The translations under genes were made by a program, and so were the position numbers. A stretch of 64,000 nucleotides of DNA from Catellatospora methionotrophica (lineage in GTDB: Bacteria; Actinomycetota; Actinomycetes; Mycobacteriales; Micromonosporaceae), in the NCBI RefSeq assembly GCF_011297335.1, contig NZ_JAAOTJ010000001.1:930001-994000 (forward strand), written 5' to 3'. Under the pieces are notes generated by a model, which saw only the letters and a list, made by a program, of their open reading frames with translations, ran no database searches and was not told where the DNA came from. Below are positions 18,104 through 26,214 of this stretch, piece by piece. How positions within the stretch are numbered: position 1 is the first letter of the stretch; each line of letters begins with the position of its first letter.

Positions 18104-19501
18104 TCAGCGCGCGGCGTCCCGGGCGACCTGGAGCGGGGCCGGTTCCTCACCGGCGTCAGGTCTGTCTTCGCGAGGAGCCGACCGCCACCGCCGGGTCGCC
18201 TCCAGCAGACCCGCCAGCTTGTCCCTGGTCTCGACCAGTTCGCTGTACGGGTTCGACTCCTTCAGAACGCCGACGCCGACCTTGGCGTGGATCACGTCGT
18301 CGTGCAGCAGCGCGTTGCGGATGTTCAGGAAGCAGCCGCCGGCCGCCCGGTGCAGGTGCCCGAACACTCCGCCGTAGTAGCGGTGCGGCGCGGGCTCGGC
18401 GTCGGCGACCGCCAGCAGCTGCCGCGGCCGGGCGCCCAGCAGGGGGAAGATGTTGTCGAGCATGTCGAAGACCGTCACCCCGGGCAGCAGCTCGCCGCTG
18501 AACACCGAGTGCAGGTGGCAGACGTTGCGCAGCGTCTTGACGCGCATGTCCTGCACGACGCGGATCGAGTCCGGCCGGCAGTACGGCCGGAACCGGTCCT
18601 GCCGGTTGCGCAGCGAGGACCGGTGCTCCTTGAGCTGCTTGGGATTGTCGTACAGCTCGGCGGCCAGGTAGTCCTCGTCGCCGGTCGACCGGCACGTCGC
18701 GGCGACCACGTCGACGGTCAGCGTCGGCCCGTCGACCTCGAGGATGTTCTCCGGGGTGGTGCCCAGGGAGTAGACCCCGTCGTCGAGGCAGGCGAAGTGG
18801 CCGCAGGCGTAGTCGCCGTTGCGGCGGGCGTGCAGCTCGTACAGCGTGAACGGGCTGTGCCCGGGGTCTCGCGGGTGGGTGTAGGCGCGGGTCAGCGTCA
18901 TCTTGCCGTCGGGGTGCTCCTGCAGGACGCCGACCGCGTCGGTGAGCCGGGCCAGGAAGCTGTCGTCGTCCTCGGCGGGGGTCCAGCCGTCGGCGAGTTC
19001 GGCCCACTCCCCCGGCTCACCGGCGCCGGACGGCGGGGCGGGCAGCGGCTGCGCGAGGGCGGCCCGCAGCAGGTCGGCGCCCTGCTGCTCGGTCGCCGGG
19101 TCACGGGCGTAGCCGATCCGGCCGTCGGGATGCTCGGCCGAGAAGGTGAACTCGACGGCGGGCTGCACGAACAGCACCAGCGGCAGCGCGCTGTCGACGT
19201 ACCGCCGGCGCAGGTCCGGGCTGACGATGAAGAAGCTCGGCGCGTCCTGGTGCAGGCTCTGCTCGACCCGTTTGAAGATCTGGTCTTCGGACACCGGTGC
19301 GGAGAGGGTCTGCCGGCCGTCCTCGACGCACCGCAGGATGCCGCCGCCGACCGACACCGTGCGCTGGGGCATCAGCCCGATCTTCACGGTGCCGCTGTTC
19401 TTGTTGTGGACGAGGTAGCTGCCCGCCGTGTCGGCCCATCCGGAGCCGCGGAAGAAGCGGCAGGCCCGCTCCCAGTACGAACTGTTCTCGCCGGTCGTCA
19501 C
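18104..19501 (-). CDS. chorismate-utilising enzyme, TrpE/salicylate-synthase family
   Basis: A 465-residue protein of the anthranilate/aminodeoxychorismate/salicylate synthase family. Recognisable elements are GTTPENILEV, the block VVAATCRSTGDEDY at the usual PIAGTR region, VCHLHSVF with the conserved His, DAEPAPHRYYGGVFG, and KVGVGVLKESNPYSE at the C-terminus. The PIAGT-type motif is changed to AATC and no glutamine amidotransferase domain is attached. The nucleophile could therefore be water, free ammonia or a partner-supplied amine, and the product anthranilate, isochorismate, salicylate or an amino-isochorismate. The GTG start follows a GGGGGA ribosome-binding site. It lies in the operon with trpBA and the DegT aminotransferase. 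Confidence 0.85.
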   Translation of the reverse strand: MTTGENSSYWERACRFFRGSGWADTAGSYLVHNKNSGTVKIGLMPQRTVSVGGGILRCVEDGRQTLSAPVSEDQIFKRVEQSLHQDAPSFFIVSPDLRRRYVDSALPLVLFVQPAVEFTFSAEHPDGRIGYARDPATEQQGADLLRAALAQPLPAPPSGAGEPGEWAELADGWTPAEDDDSFLARLTDAVGVLQEHPDGKMTLTRAYTHPRDPGHSPFTLYELHARRNGDYACGHFACLDDGVYSLGTTPENILEVDGPTLTVDVVAATCRSTGDEDYLAAELYDNPKQLKEHRSSLRNRQDRFRPYCRPDSIRVVQDMRVKTLRNVCHLHSVFSGELLPGVTVFDMLDNIFPLLGARPRQLLAVADAEPAPHRYYGGVFGHLHRAAGGCFLNIRNALLHDDVIHAKVGVGVLKESNPYSELVETRDKLAGLLEATRRWRSAPREDRPDAGEEPAPLQVARDAAR

Positions 19502-19526
19502 GTGCTCCCCCGTTGCTCGGCCTGGG

Positions 19527-20714
19527 TCATGCCGCGCCGCTGGCGGCCAGCGCGCGGTCGATGTCGGCGATCAGGTCTCCGCTGTCCTCGATGCCCACCG
19601 ACAGCCGCACGGTCGACTCGGTGATCGCCGACCAGGCCCGCTGCCGGGCGTCGAAGTCGCGCGGCTGCAGCAGCTGCGGCGGCAGGATCAGCGACTCCGT
19701 CGAGCCGAGGCTCGAACTGATCGTGAAGAGCTCCAGCGCCTCGGCGAACCGCTTGGCCACGTCCGGGCCGCCGGGCAGGTCGAACGCGATCATCGAGCCG
19801 AAGTCGCGCTGCTGCGCGCGGGCCAGCTCGTGCTGCGGATGCGACTCCAGGCCCGGATAGCGCAGGTCGCGGATCTGCGGCCGGGTCGCGAGGTGCCGCG
19901 CCACCGCCATGGCGTTGTGGCACTGGCGTTCGTAGCGCAGGAAGTAGGTCTTCAGGCCGCGCTGCAGCAGGAACGCGGCTTGCGGATCGAGGGTCGCGCC
20001 GAGGATCGCCATTTCCGCGCGCAGGTCGTCGATGACGGCCTGGTCGGCGATGATCGCGCCGCCCATCGCGTCGCCGTGACCGGAGACGTACTTGGTCAGG
20101 CTGTGCACGAAGATGTCGACGTCGAACTGCGCGTGGTTGTGCACTCCGGCCAGGGTGTTGTCGAGCAGCGTCAGCGCGCCGTGCCGGCGGGCCAGCGCGG
20201 TGATCCGCCCGATGTCCGCGATCTTGAGGACGGGGTTGGTGGGGCTCTCGAACACGACCAGCCGGGTCGGGGTCGCCGACAGCGCCCGCTCGACGGCGTC
20301 GAGGTCGCCGATCGACAGCAGGGTGTGCCGGACGCCGTACCGTTCCAGCACGCGGCGGATCATGGTGCGCGTCGGCTGGTACATCTCGGCGAAGCACACG
20401 ACGTGGTCGCCCTGCCGGCACAGGGCGAGCATCGCCAGGTTGACCGCCGCCGCGCCGGAGGCGGTCACCAGGCATGCCTCGCGGCCCTGCAACGCGGCCA
20501 GGGTGAGTTCGAGCTGCCGCAGCGTCGGGTTGGACTTGCGGGAGTACCAGTAGCCGTCGCGCTCGCCCTGCGAGAGCCGTTTGGTCTCGGCGACGTCGTC
20601 GAAGGTGAACTTCACCGACTGGTAGATCGGCGCCACCAGCGGCCGGTTGTCGGCCGGGACCTCGACCCGCGGCGGGTGGGTGACGGCGGTGGCGGGCTGG
20701 ACGCGGCCGGTCAC
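19527..20714 (-). CDS. Cys/Met-metabolism PLP enzyme (gamma-lyase/gamma-synthase type)
   Basis: A 395-residue PLP enzyme of the cystathionine gamma-synthase and methionine gamma-lyase family. Lys208 (VHSLTKYVSGHGD) is the PLP lysine, and YSRKSNPT matches the family YSRTGNPT phosphate clamp. SLGSTESLILPP replaces the usual SLGGxESLxxHP, with Pro instead of His. Such enzymes eliminate or replace leaving groups at the beta or gamma carbon of amino acids, including phosphorylated hydroxy amino acids. The GTG start at 20714 overlaps the stop of the kinase-like gene (GTGA), linking the two enzymes. It could act on O-phospho-serine, -threonine or -homoserine; that is inference. Confidence 0.9.
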   Translation of the reverse strand: MTGRVQPATAVTHPPRVEVPADNRPLVAPIYQSVKFTFDDVAETKRLSQGERDGYWYSRKSNPTLRQLELTLAALQGREACLVTASGAAAVNLAMLALCRQGDHVVCFAEMYQPTRTMIRRVLERYGVRHTLLSIGDLDAVERALSATPTRLVVFESPTNPVLKIADIGRITALARRHGALTLLDNTLAGVHNHAQFDVDIFVHSLTKYVSGHGDAMGGAIIADQAVIDDLRAEMAILGATLDPQAAFLLQRGLKTYFLRYERQCHNAMAVARHLATRPQIRDLRYPGLESHPQHELARAQQRDFGSMIAFDLPGGPDVAKRFAEALELFTISSSLGSTESLILPPQLLQPRDFDARQRAWSAITESTVRLSVGIEDSGDLIADIDRALAASGAA

Positions 20715-21355
20715 GACCGCACCGCCGATGCCGCCGGGATCAGCGGCGCCACCGCGCGCCAGGCGGCGTCCAGGACCTCGGCCGGGTCGGCCGCCCCGGG
20801 CAGCAGGTGGAACCGCCGGGCCTCCGGCAGCGACAGGTAGCCCGCGCGCAGCCGGGTGAGGAAGTCCAGCGAGTCCAGGTCGCGGCCGCGCCGGCGCACC
20901 CGATCGGCCGCCACCTGGGGGTCGACGTCGGCGAACAGCACGATGTCGGGCTCCGGAAAGACGCCGAACAGCCGGCGCAGGAGGTCGACGTTGGTCGTGC
21001 CGTGGGCGACGGCGAGCGCGAGATGGGTGTACAGGTATCGGTCGACCACCACGACGTGCTCCGGCCGGTCGAGCGACGGCGCGACGTCGAGCAGCTCCCG
21101 CCACTTGAGCATCGCGGCCATCAGCTGTGCGGTGCCGGCCCCCAGCAGCTCGAACCGGTCGCGGTGGCCGTCCTCGCGGGCCAGGGTGTCCAGGGCGTCC
21201 CGCACCGGTTTGAGGCTGCGGTTGAGGTGGAGGCTTGCGCTCACGCCATGTGCGGTGAGGCGCTCCACCAGCAGGTTCGCCACCGTCGTCTTGCCTGAGC
21301 CGTCGATGCCCTCAAAGGCGATCAGGGTGGCGCGCTTGGATATTGGCTGCAGCAT
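20711..21355 (-). CDS. thymidylate-kinase-like P-loop kinase (first copy)
   Basis: A 214-residue P-loop kinase. The Walker A motif is EGIDGSGKTT near the N-terminus, and the DRYLYTHLA block corresponds to the DRY motif of thymidylate kinase. The LID region RVRRRGRD is arginine-rich. The overall length matches Tmk. Its place at the head of a leftward biosynthetic operon, coupled to a PLP lyase, argues that it phosphorylates a cluster intermediate rather than dTMP. The ATG at 21355 is preferred; an in-frame GTG lies one codon upstream and an ATG 16 codons upstream (21403). A second member of this family is encoded at 25561. Confidence 0.82.
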   Translation of the reverse strand: MLQPISKRATLIAFEGIDGSGKTTVANLLVERLTAHGVSASLHLNRSLKPVRDALDTLAREDGHRDRFELLGAGTAQLMAAMLKWRELLDVAPSLDRPEHVVVVDRYLYTHLALAVAHGTTNVDLLRRLFGVFPEPDIVLFADVDPQVAADRVRRRGRDLDSLDFLTRLRAGYLSLPEARRFHLLPGAADPAEVLDAAWRAVAPLIPAASAVRS

Positions 21356-21865
21356 GACCAGTCTTTCGTGCGTGGGCTGGGGTCGGCGGCGACGAGACGT
21401 CAAGCGGACCTGCCTGCGGCGCTGCGGGCGTGGCGTCGGGGGCGGCGGGCCGCCGCGGAGCGGAAGTGGGGGCCAAGGTGGTCACGCCTTGCTTGCTGGC
21501 CTGGTCATCGTGATTGCGGGGCGGTCGCTTTCTCACCGGGTCCCCGCCGGGACGGCCGGGCGGCGGTGTGGCGGGGCGGACGGAGACCTGGCAACGCGTC
21601 GGCGCGAGACATGGCCGTTCCGTTCACCAACTGTTCCCCCGTCTTCACCCCAGACATCGACGCCAGGGCGTGCAAAAATCGCAGCAGCGTCGCAAAATAT
21701 TAACATCGATTCCATCGTGGACACAGTCCCGGTCGACATCCGATGCGGAACGCGGAACCGGGGAGTCGGCTGCCGCCGCTGCTAGAAGGCCCCTTGCCAC
21801 GGTGACGGCCCGTGGCGCTCGACCGTCCAGTGTGTAATGATGCCTCGGCGCGGAACGGGGGTAAG
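21356..21865. promoter_or_regulatory. divergent intergenic region between two kinase genes
   Basis: No convincing gene in 510 bases. It separates the leftward operon (21355 to 13558) from the rightward one (21866 to 26202), so it must hold two promoters. The only AT-rich stretch, around 21680-21720 (containing AATATTAACATCGATT), is a good place for them or for a regulator site. I could not pair a -35 and -10 box with confidence. Confidence 0.5.
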
Positions 21866-22516
21866 ATGGATACACGTCGTGGAGAGCGGGGCGTCCACGC
21901 CGACCCGGCCCCGCCGAACGGCGCGGCGTGCCTCGTCCTCATCGGCGGCCGGTCGGGCTGCGGCAAGACGACCGTCGTCGAGCAGCTCGTCACGGACCTG
22001 CCCGCGGTCTACGCCCGGGTCCCGTCGTTCACCTCGCGCGCACGACGCCCCGGCGAGGGCGACGGGGAGTACCGGTTCGTCACCCGCGCGGCGATGCTGG
22101 CGATGTCCGCGGCCGGCGACTTGTTCAGCCTGGACGAGGCCTACGGCGACTACTACGCGATGAGCCGCCGGGCGATCGAGGAGATCACCGACGGCGGCCG
22201 GTTCGCGGTGAAGGAGATGCACGCCAAGAACCACCCGGCGGTGCTCGCCCAGCTGCCCGGGACGATCTCGGTGCTGCTGTGGCTGCCCGATGAGCGATGG
22301 AGCGACGACCGGGTCGGCGGGGAACCCGCCCGCAGGCTCAGGCTCGCCGAGGACCAGGCCTACTACGCCGCCCTGGCCCCGGACCGCTTCGACATCGTCC
22401 ACCGGATCGAGGCGGAGGAGACGCCGAGCATGATCGCGCAAGCCCTGCACGTCGGGATACAGCAGCTGGCCGGAGCACGGTGCCGGCCCGCGGTCGCGAA
22501 GGCGCGCCGCCCGTGA
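21866..22516 (+). CDS. guanylate-kinase-like P-loop kinase
   Basis: A 216-residue protein resembling guanylate kinase. The Walker A motif is GGRSGCGKTTV, and FTSRARRPGEGDGEYRFV corresponds to the GMP-binding S-R-x-x-R-x-G-E block of Gmk. The C-terminal part is shorter in clear motifs than in housekeeping Gmk. The ATG at 21866 sits after a GGGGGTAAG ribosome-binding site; an in-frame upstream start (21812) lacks one. The stop overlaps the acyl-CoA dehydrogenase-like GTG (GTGA). It is probably a dedicated enzyme that acts on a phosphorylated intermediate, because it is operonic with tailoring genes; its true acceptor is unknown. Confidence 0.8.
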   Translation: MDTRRGERGVHADPAPPNGAACLVLIGGRSGCGKTTVVEQLVTDLPAVYARVPSFTSRARRPGEGDGEYRFVTRAAMLAMSAAGDLFSLDEAYGDYYAMSRRAIEEITDGGRFAVKEMHAKNHPAVLAQLPGTISVLLWLPDERWSDDRVGGEPARRLRLAEDQAYYAALAPDRFDIVHRIEAEETPSMIAQALHVGIQQLAGARCRPAVAKARRP

Positions 22517-23655
22517 CCGCGATCACCGCACGCGACGCCGTGCTCGAACGCGCCCGCGCCCTGGCGCCGGTGCTGGCCCAGCGTGCGGCGCAGGCCGAGC
22601 GGCTGCGCCAGGTGCCGGCCGAGTCCGTCCAGGACCTGCTGACCGCCGGGCTGGTCCAGGTCGGCAATCCCGAGCGCTTCGGCGGCGCCGGCCTCGACAT
22701 CGACACGGCCTTCGCCGTGGCTGACGAGCTGGGGCGCGGCTGCGGCTCGACGGCCTGGTGCTACTCGGTGTGGGCGGCACACAACTGGTGGCTGGGCCAC
22801 TTCCCGGAGCAGTGCCAGGAGGAGTACTTCGCCGCCGGGCCGGACACCCTGTTCTCCAGCGCGCTCAACCCGGCCGGCGGCACGGCCGAGCGGGTCGCCG
22901 GCGGCTACCGGGTGACCGGCCGGTGGACGTTCTCCAGCGGCTGCGACGCCGCGAGCTGGTTCATGGTGGCGTGCGGTCCCCGTTCCGACGAGCGCCGGTG
23001 GCTGCTGGTGCCGCGCGCCGAGGGCGAGATCGTCGACACCTGGCACGCGGCCGGGCTGCGGGGCACCGGCAGCAAGGACATCGTGGTGCGCGACGTCTTC
23101 GTCCCCGAGCACCGCACGATCAACCCCAATACCGCCGGCGACACCGACCGGACGGGTTGGGAGCTGCACAAACGCGCGAGCTACGCCGTGCCGCTGAAGG
23201 TGTTCCTGGAGTACGCGGTGTCCGCGCCGGTCATCGGCATGGCGCAGGGCATGGTGGACGCTTTCGCGGCGCGGGCCCGGCGCGGCTCCGGCCCGAACCG
23301 CACCGCGGCGCCGGTCGCGCAGCAGCTGCGGCTGGCCGAGGCGGCCGCCGAGGTCGACGCGGCCCGCACCCTGCACCGGGCCGCGGTCCGTGACATCCTC
23401 GACCGCGGCGAGCAGGGCGGATCGTTTCCGGCGCTGGACCGCGCCCGTCTCGTGCGGGACGCGTCCTTCGCCGTCAGGCTGTGCGTGCAGGCCGCCAACC
23501 GCCTGTACGACGCCAGCGGCGCACGGGGGATCATGGACGCGGAGCCGATGCAGCGCCTGCACCGCGACGTCCATGCCGCCTCCCACCACGCGGCGCTCAA
23601 CTGGGACACGGCGGCCGAGCAGTTCGGCCGCCACGCGCTGGGCATCGAGGCCTAG
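22513..23655 (+). CDS. acyl-CoA dehydrogenase-like flavin monooxygenase (class D type)
   Basis: A 380-residue flavoprotein of the acyl-CoA dehydrogenase fold, closest in wording to the HsaA/DszC/KijD3-type hydroxylases. Evidence includes ERFGGAGLDIDTAF early on, GCGSTAWCYSVW, WTFSSGCDAASWF, then LRGTGSKDIVVRDVFVP. The C-terminus lacks the usual catalytic Glu region of beta-oxidation enzymes and instead has ASGARGIMDAEPMQR. Such enzymes hydroxylate carbon or nitrogen with reduced flavin supplied by a reductase. The GTG start overlaps the upstream kinase stop. The SDR gene follows after 54 bases and could oxidise the alcohol formed. Confidence 0.85.
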   Translation: MTAITARDAVLERARALAPVLAQRAAQAERLRQVPAESVQDLLTAGLVQVGNPERFGGAGLDIDTAFAVADELGRGCGSTAWCYSVWAAHNWWLGHFPEQCQEEYFAAGPDTLFSSALNPAGGTAERVAGGYRVTGRWTFSSGCDAASWFMVACGPRSDERRWLLVPRAEGEIVDTWHAAGLRGTGSKDIVVRDVFVPEHRTINPNTAGDTDRTGWELHKRASYAVPLKVFLEYAVSAPVIGMAQGMVDAFAARARRGSGPNRTAAPVAQQLRLAEAAAEVDAARTLHRAAVRDILDRGEQGGSFPALDRARLVRDASFAVRLCVQAANRLYDASGARGIMDAEPMQRLHRDVHAASHHAALNWDTAAEQFGRHALGIEA

Positions 23656-23709
23656 GCGCGGCCCTGCGAAGTGGACGATCCGTCAGGCAACCCGGGAAGC
23701 AGGAAAAGC

Positions 23710-24516
23710 ATGTTCGACGTCAGCGGTAAGGTGTGCGTGGTCACGGGCGCGGGACGCGGCATCGGCCACGCCATCGCGATGATCTACGCCAGGCACGGCG
23801 GGATCGTCGTCGGCGCCGCGCGCAGCCTCGACGAGCTGGAGCAGCTCAAGAAGGACGTCGAGGGCGTCGGCGGCGAAGCCCTGGTGGTCCGGACCGACGT
23901 GACCCAGCGCGGCGAGGTGGACGCGCTGGCTGCGGCGGCCGTCGAGAAGTACGGCACGATCGACGTGTGGGTCAACAACGCAGGCGGCTTCGTCGACGGC
24001 GCCATGTGCGACTGGATCGACGTCGAGGCCGACGCCATGGCACGGATGTGGACGCTGAACGTGTCGTCCTACGTGTACGGGGCCCAGGCCGCCGCCCGGG
24101 TCATGCGCGACGGCGGCCGGGGCGGCTCGATGATCTTCATCAGCTCGCTCGACGCGCTGAACGCCTGCCCCGGCGGCGAGGGCCCCTACGGCGCGGCCAA
24201 GGCCGCCATCACGCACATCATGCAGTCCATGGCGGTGGAGCTGGGCCGTTACCAGATCCGGGTCAACGCCATCGCGCCCGGCCTGGTGCAGACGCCGCTG
24301 CTGGAGCCCTATCTGGCCACGCCTGAGATCGTGCGCCAGCGCGCGCAGTACTACCCGCTGGGCCGCATCGGCCAGCCGGCCGACGTCGCCAACGCGGCCC
24401 TGTTCATGGCCTCCGACGCGTCGTCGTACGTCTCCGGCGCGACCCTGCTCGTGGCGGGCGGCGCGATCTTCAACTCGGATCCGATCCGCTACCTGCAGGC
24501 GCTCGCCGATGCGTGA
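23710..24516 (+). CDS. short-chain dehydrogenase/reductase
   Basis: A 268-residue classical SDR. TGAGRGIGHA is the NAD(P)-binding motif, VNNAGGF follows, catalytic Ser lies in FISSLDAL, and YGAAK is the Tyr-Lys pair. The C-terminal APGLVQTPL and VSGATLLVAGG segments are normal. It oxidises an alcohol or reduces a ketone. The ATG at 23710 follows a GCAGGAAAAG ribosome-binding site; an upstream start at 23671 would add 13 residues. Given its position after a hydroxylase and before kinases, its substrate is probably a tailored intermediate. Confidence 0.92.
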   Translation: MFDVSGKVCVVTGAGRGIGHAIAMIYARHGGIVVGAARSLDELEQLKKDVEGVGGEALVVRTDVTQRGEVDALAAAAVEKYGTIDVWVNNAGGFVDGAMCDWIDVEADAMARMWTLNVSSYVYGAQAAARVMRDGGRGGSMIFISSLDALNACPGGEGPYGAAKAAITHIMQSMAVELGRYQIRVNAIAPGLVQTPLLEPYLATPEIVRQRAQYYPLGRIGQPADVANAALFMASDASSYVSGATLLVAGGAIFNSDPIRYLQALADA

Positions 24517-24549
24517 GCGCCGCCGGCCCGGGCCGGCCCGTCATGCGGC

Positions 24550-25530
24550 GTGGACCGCGTGACGGGCCTGCCCGGCCTTCCCCACCTCCAGCGGCTGCTC
24601 AGCGCCCATGGCGTCACCGCGGCCGGCTGGTCGGAGGCGAACCAGCAGGGGTTCTCCGGGGCTCGGATCTACCGCAACGCCGACCGGCCGGGCGTGCCGT
24701 TCGTGATCAAAGTGACGGCGGCGGACACCGACTGGATCATGCGGGCGACCGGCGACCGGCGGTGCCGGGAGGCCGTGCTGGCCGAGGCCGGCGGAATCGG
24801 CGGCGGCCCGGTCACCTCACCGGCGATCGGAGCCGCCCGCGACGGCGACGTCTGCTCGATCCTGATGCACGACATCGGCGACCAGCTGCTGCCCAACGCA
24901 CCGCTCACCGCCGGACAGCTCGACGTCGTCCTGCGCGCGGTCAGCGGGCTGCACGCGCTGACGCCGCCGGTCACCGCGGACGTTCCCTGGTGCTCGGTCC
25001 GCGACCGGGTGACCCTGTTCCTGCCCGACGAGCGCAAGCTGGCCGGCTTCCGGATCGCCGACGACATCCTGCGCGGCTGGGAGCTGTTCTTCCAGTACGC
25101 GCCGGGCGACGTCGGCGACCTGGTCCGGGCCCTGTTCGACGACACCGGCCCGCTGGAGGCCGCGCTCGGCGAGCTGCCCGACAGCCTGCTGCACGGCGAT
25201 CTCAAGCTCGACAACATCGGCCTGCGCCCCGACGGCGGCCTGTCGCTGATCGACTGGTCCATGCCGCTGATCGCCCCGGCCGCCGTCGACCTGGGCTGGT
25301 TCCTGGCGATGAACTCCCGTGTGCTGCCGGTCCCGGTGCCGGCGGCGCTGGCGGCGTACACGTCCTGCTCCACCATCGAGCGCGGCCTGCACGAGCGGCA
25401 CGAGTCGCTGACGGTGCTGTGCGGGCTGCTCATCCGCGGCTGGCGCAAGGCACTGGACGCGGCGGCGGGCGAGCCCGGCGAGCTGCGCTGGTGGTGCGAG
25501 CGGGCAGCAGCCGCGGCGACACTGCTGTGA
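24550..25530 (+). CDS. APH/choline-kinase-type phosphotransferase
   Basis: A 326-residue small-molecule kinase. The catalytic loop reads LLHGDLKLDNIG, matching the HGDxxxxN motif of aminoglycoside and choline kinases, and SLIDWSMP corresponds to the metal-binding Asp motif. Such enzymes phosphorylate a hydroxyl group of an antibiotic, sugar or amino alcohol. The GTG start at 24550 lies 33 bases after the SDR stop. It may install a phosphate on the product or its precursor, or act in self-resistance. It is one of four kinase-like genes in this part of the locus. Confidence 0.86.
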   Translation: MDRVTGLPGLPHLQRLLSAHGVTAAGWSEANQQGFSGARIYRNADRPGVPFVIKVTAADTDWIMRATGDRRCREAVLAEAGGIGGGPVTSPAIGAARDGDVCSILMHDIGDQLLPNAPLTAGQLDVVLRAVSGLHALTPPVTADVPWCSVRDRVTLFLPDERKLAGFRIADDILRGWELFFQYAPGDVGDLVRALFDDTGPLEAALGELPDSLLHGDLKLDNIGLRPDGGLSLIDWSMPLIAPAAVDLGWFLAMNSRVLPVPVPAALAAYTSCSTIERGLHERHESLTVLCGLLIRGWRKALDAAAGEPGELRWWCERAAAAATLL

Positions 25531-25560
25531 CCATCCCCGACCCGTCTGTTCAGGAGCCCG

Positions 25561-26202
25561 ATGAAGATCTACCTTGAGCCGCACGGCCGCCCGGGGACCC
25601 TGGTGGCGATCTGCGGCTTCGACGGCAGCGGCAAGTCCACCCTGGAGCAGGGGCTGCTGGCCGGGCTGGCGGCGACCGGGCCGGTGGTGCCGGCGTGGGC
25701 GCCGACGCCGTGGTGGCGCAACGACGCGCACGTCAGCCGGACCCTGTTCGGGCAGGGCGCCGGCCAGGTGCTGCCCGAGCAGGCGCTGCTGCACTTCAAC
25801 CTCGCCGACTGCCACCTGCACCAGGCCGACGTGCTGCTGCCCGCCCTGGACCGCGGCGAACTCGTCGTCGGCAACCGCTACCTGTACGACATGCTCGCCC
25901 TGTTCGAGGCGCGCGGGCTGAGCGCGCCCGCGTGGCTGCCCGACGCCGTCGCGCAGCTCGTCCGGCCGGACTTCTGCTTCGTGCTCGACGGCCCGGCGGA
26001 CGTGTTCGTCGACCGGATCATCCGGCGCGACGGTGCGATGCCCGGCCGGTTCGACCAGGACGTGGCCTTCGTCGAACGCTACAACGCGGCGCTGCGGCGC
26101 CTGGCCGACGCGAACGGGCTCACCGTGCTGCGGGCCGAGGCCGACCCCGCGGAGCTGGTCCGGCAGTGCCTCGACGTCGTGCGCGGGGCCCGGCAGGGCT
26201 GA
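25561..26202 (+). CDS. thymidylate-kinase-like P-loop kinase (second copy)
   Basis: A 213-residue P-loop kinase with ICGFDGSGKSTLEQG as Walker A and VGNRYLYDMLA as the DRY-like segment (Asn in place of Asp). FCFVLDGPADVFVDRI resembles the Tmk strand before the LID. It shares family with the kinase at 20711 but differs in sequence, so it is not a recent duplicate. The ATG follows a CAGGAG ribosome-binding site, 30 bases after the APH-type kinase. It ends 12 bases before the convergent adenylation gene. Substrate unknown; it may add a second phosphate to the product of the preceding kinase. Confidence 0.8.
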   Translation: MKIYLEPHGRPGTLVAICGFDGSGKSTLEQGLLAGLAATGPVVPAWAPTPWWRNDAHVSRTLFGQGAGQVLPEQALLHFNLADCHLHQADVLLPALDRGELVVGNRYLYDMLALFEARGLSAPAWLPDAVAQLVRPDFCFVLDGPADVFVDRIIRRDGAMPGRFDQDVAFVERYNAALRRLADANGLTVLRAEADPAELVRQCLDVVRGARQG

Positions 26203-26214
26203 TCCGCCGGGCGG

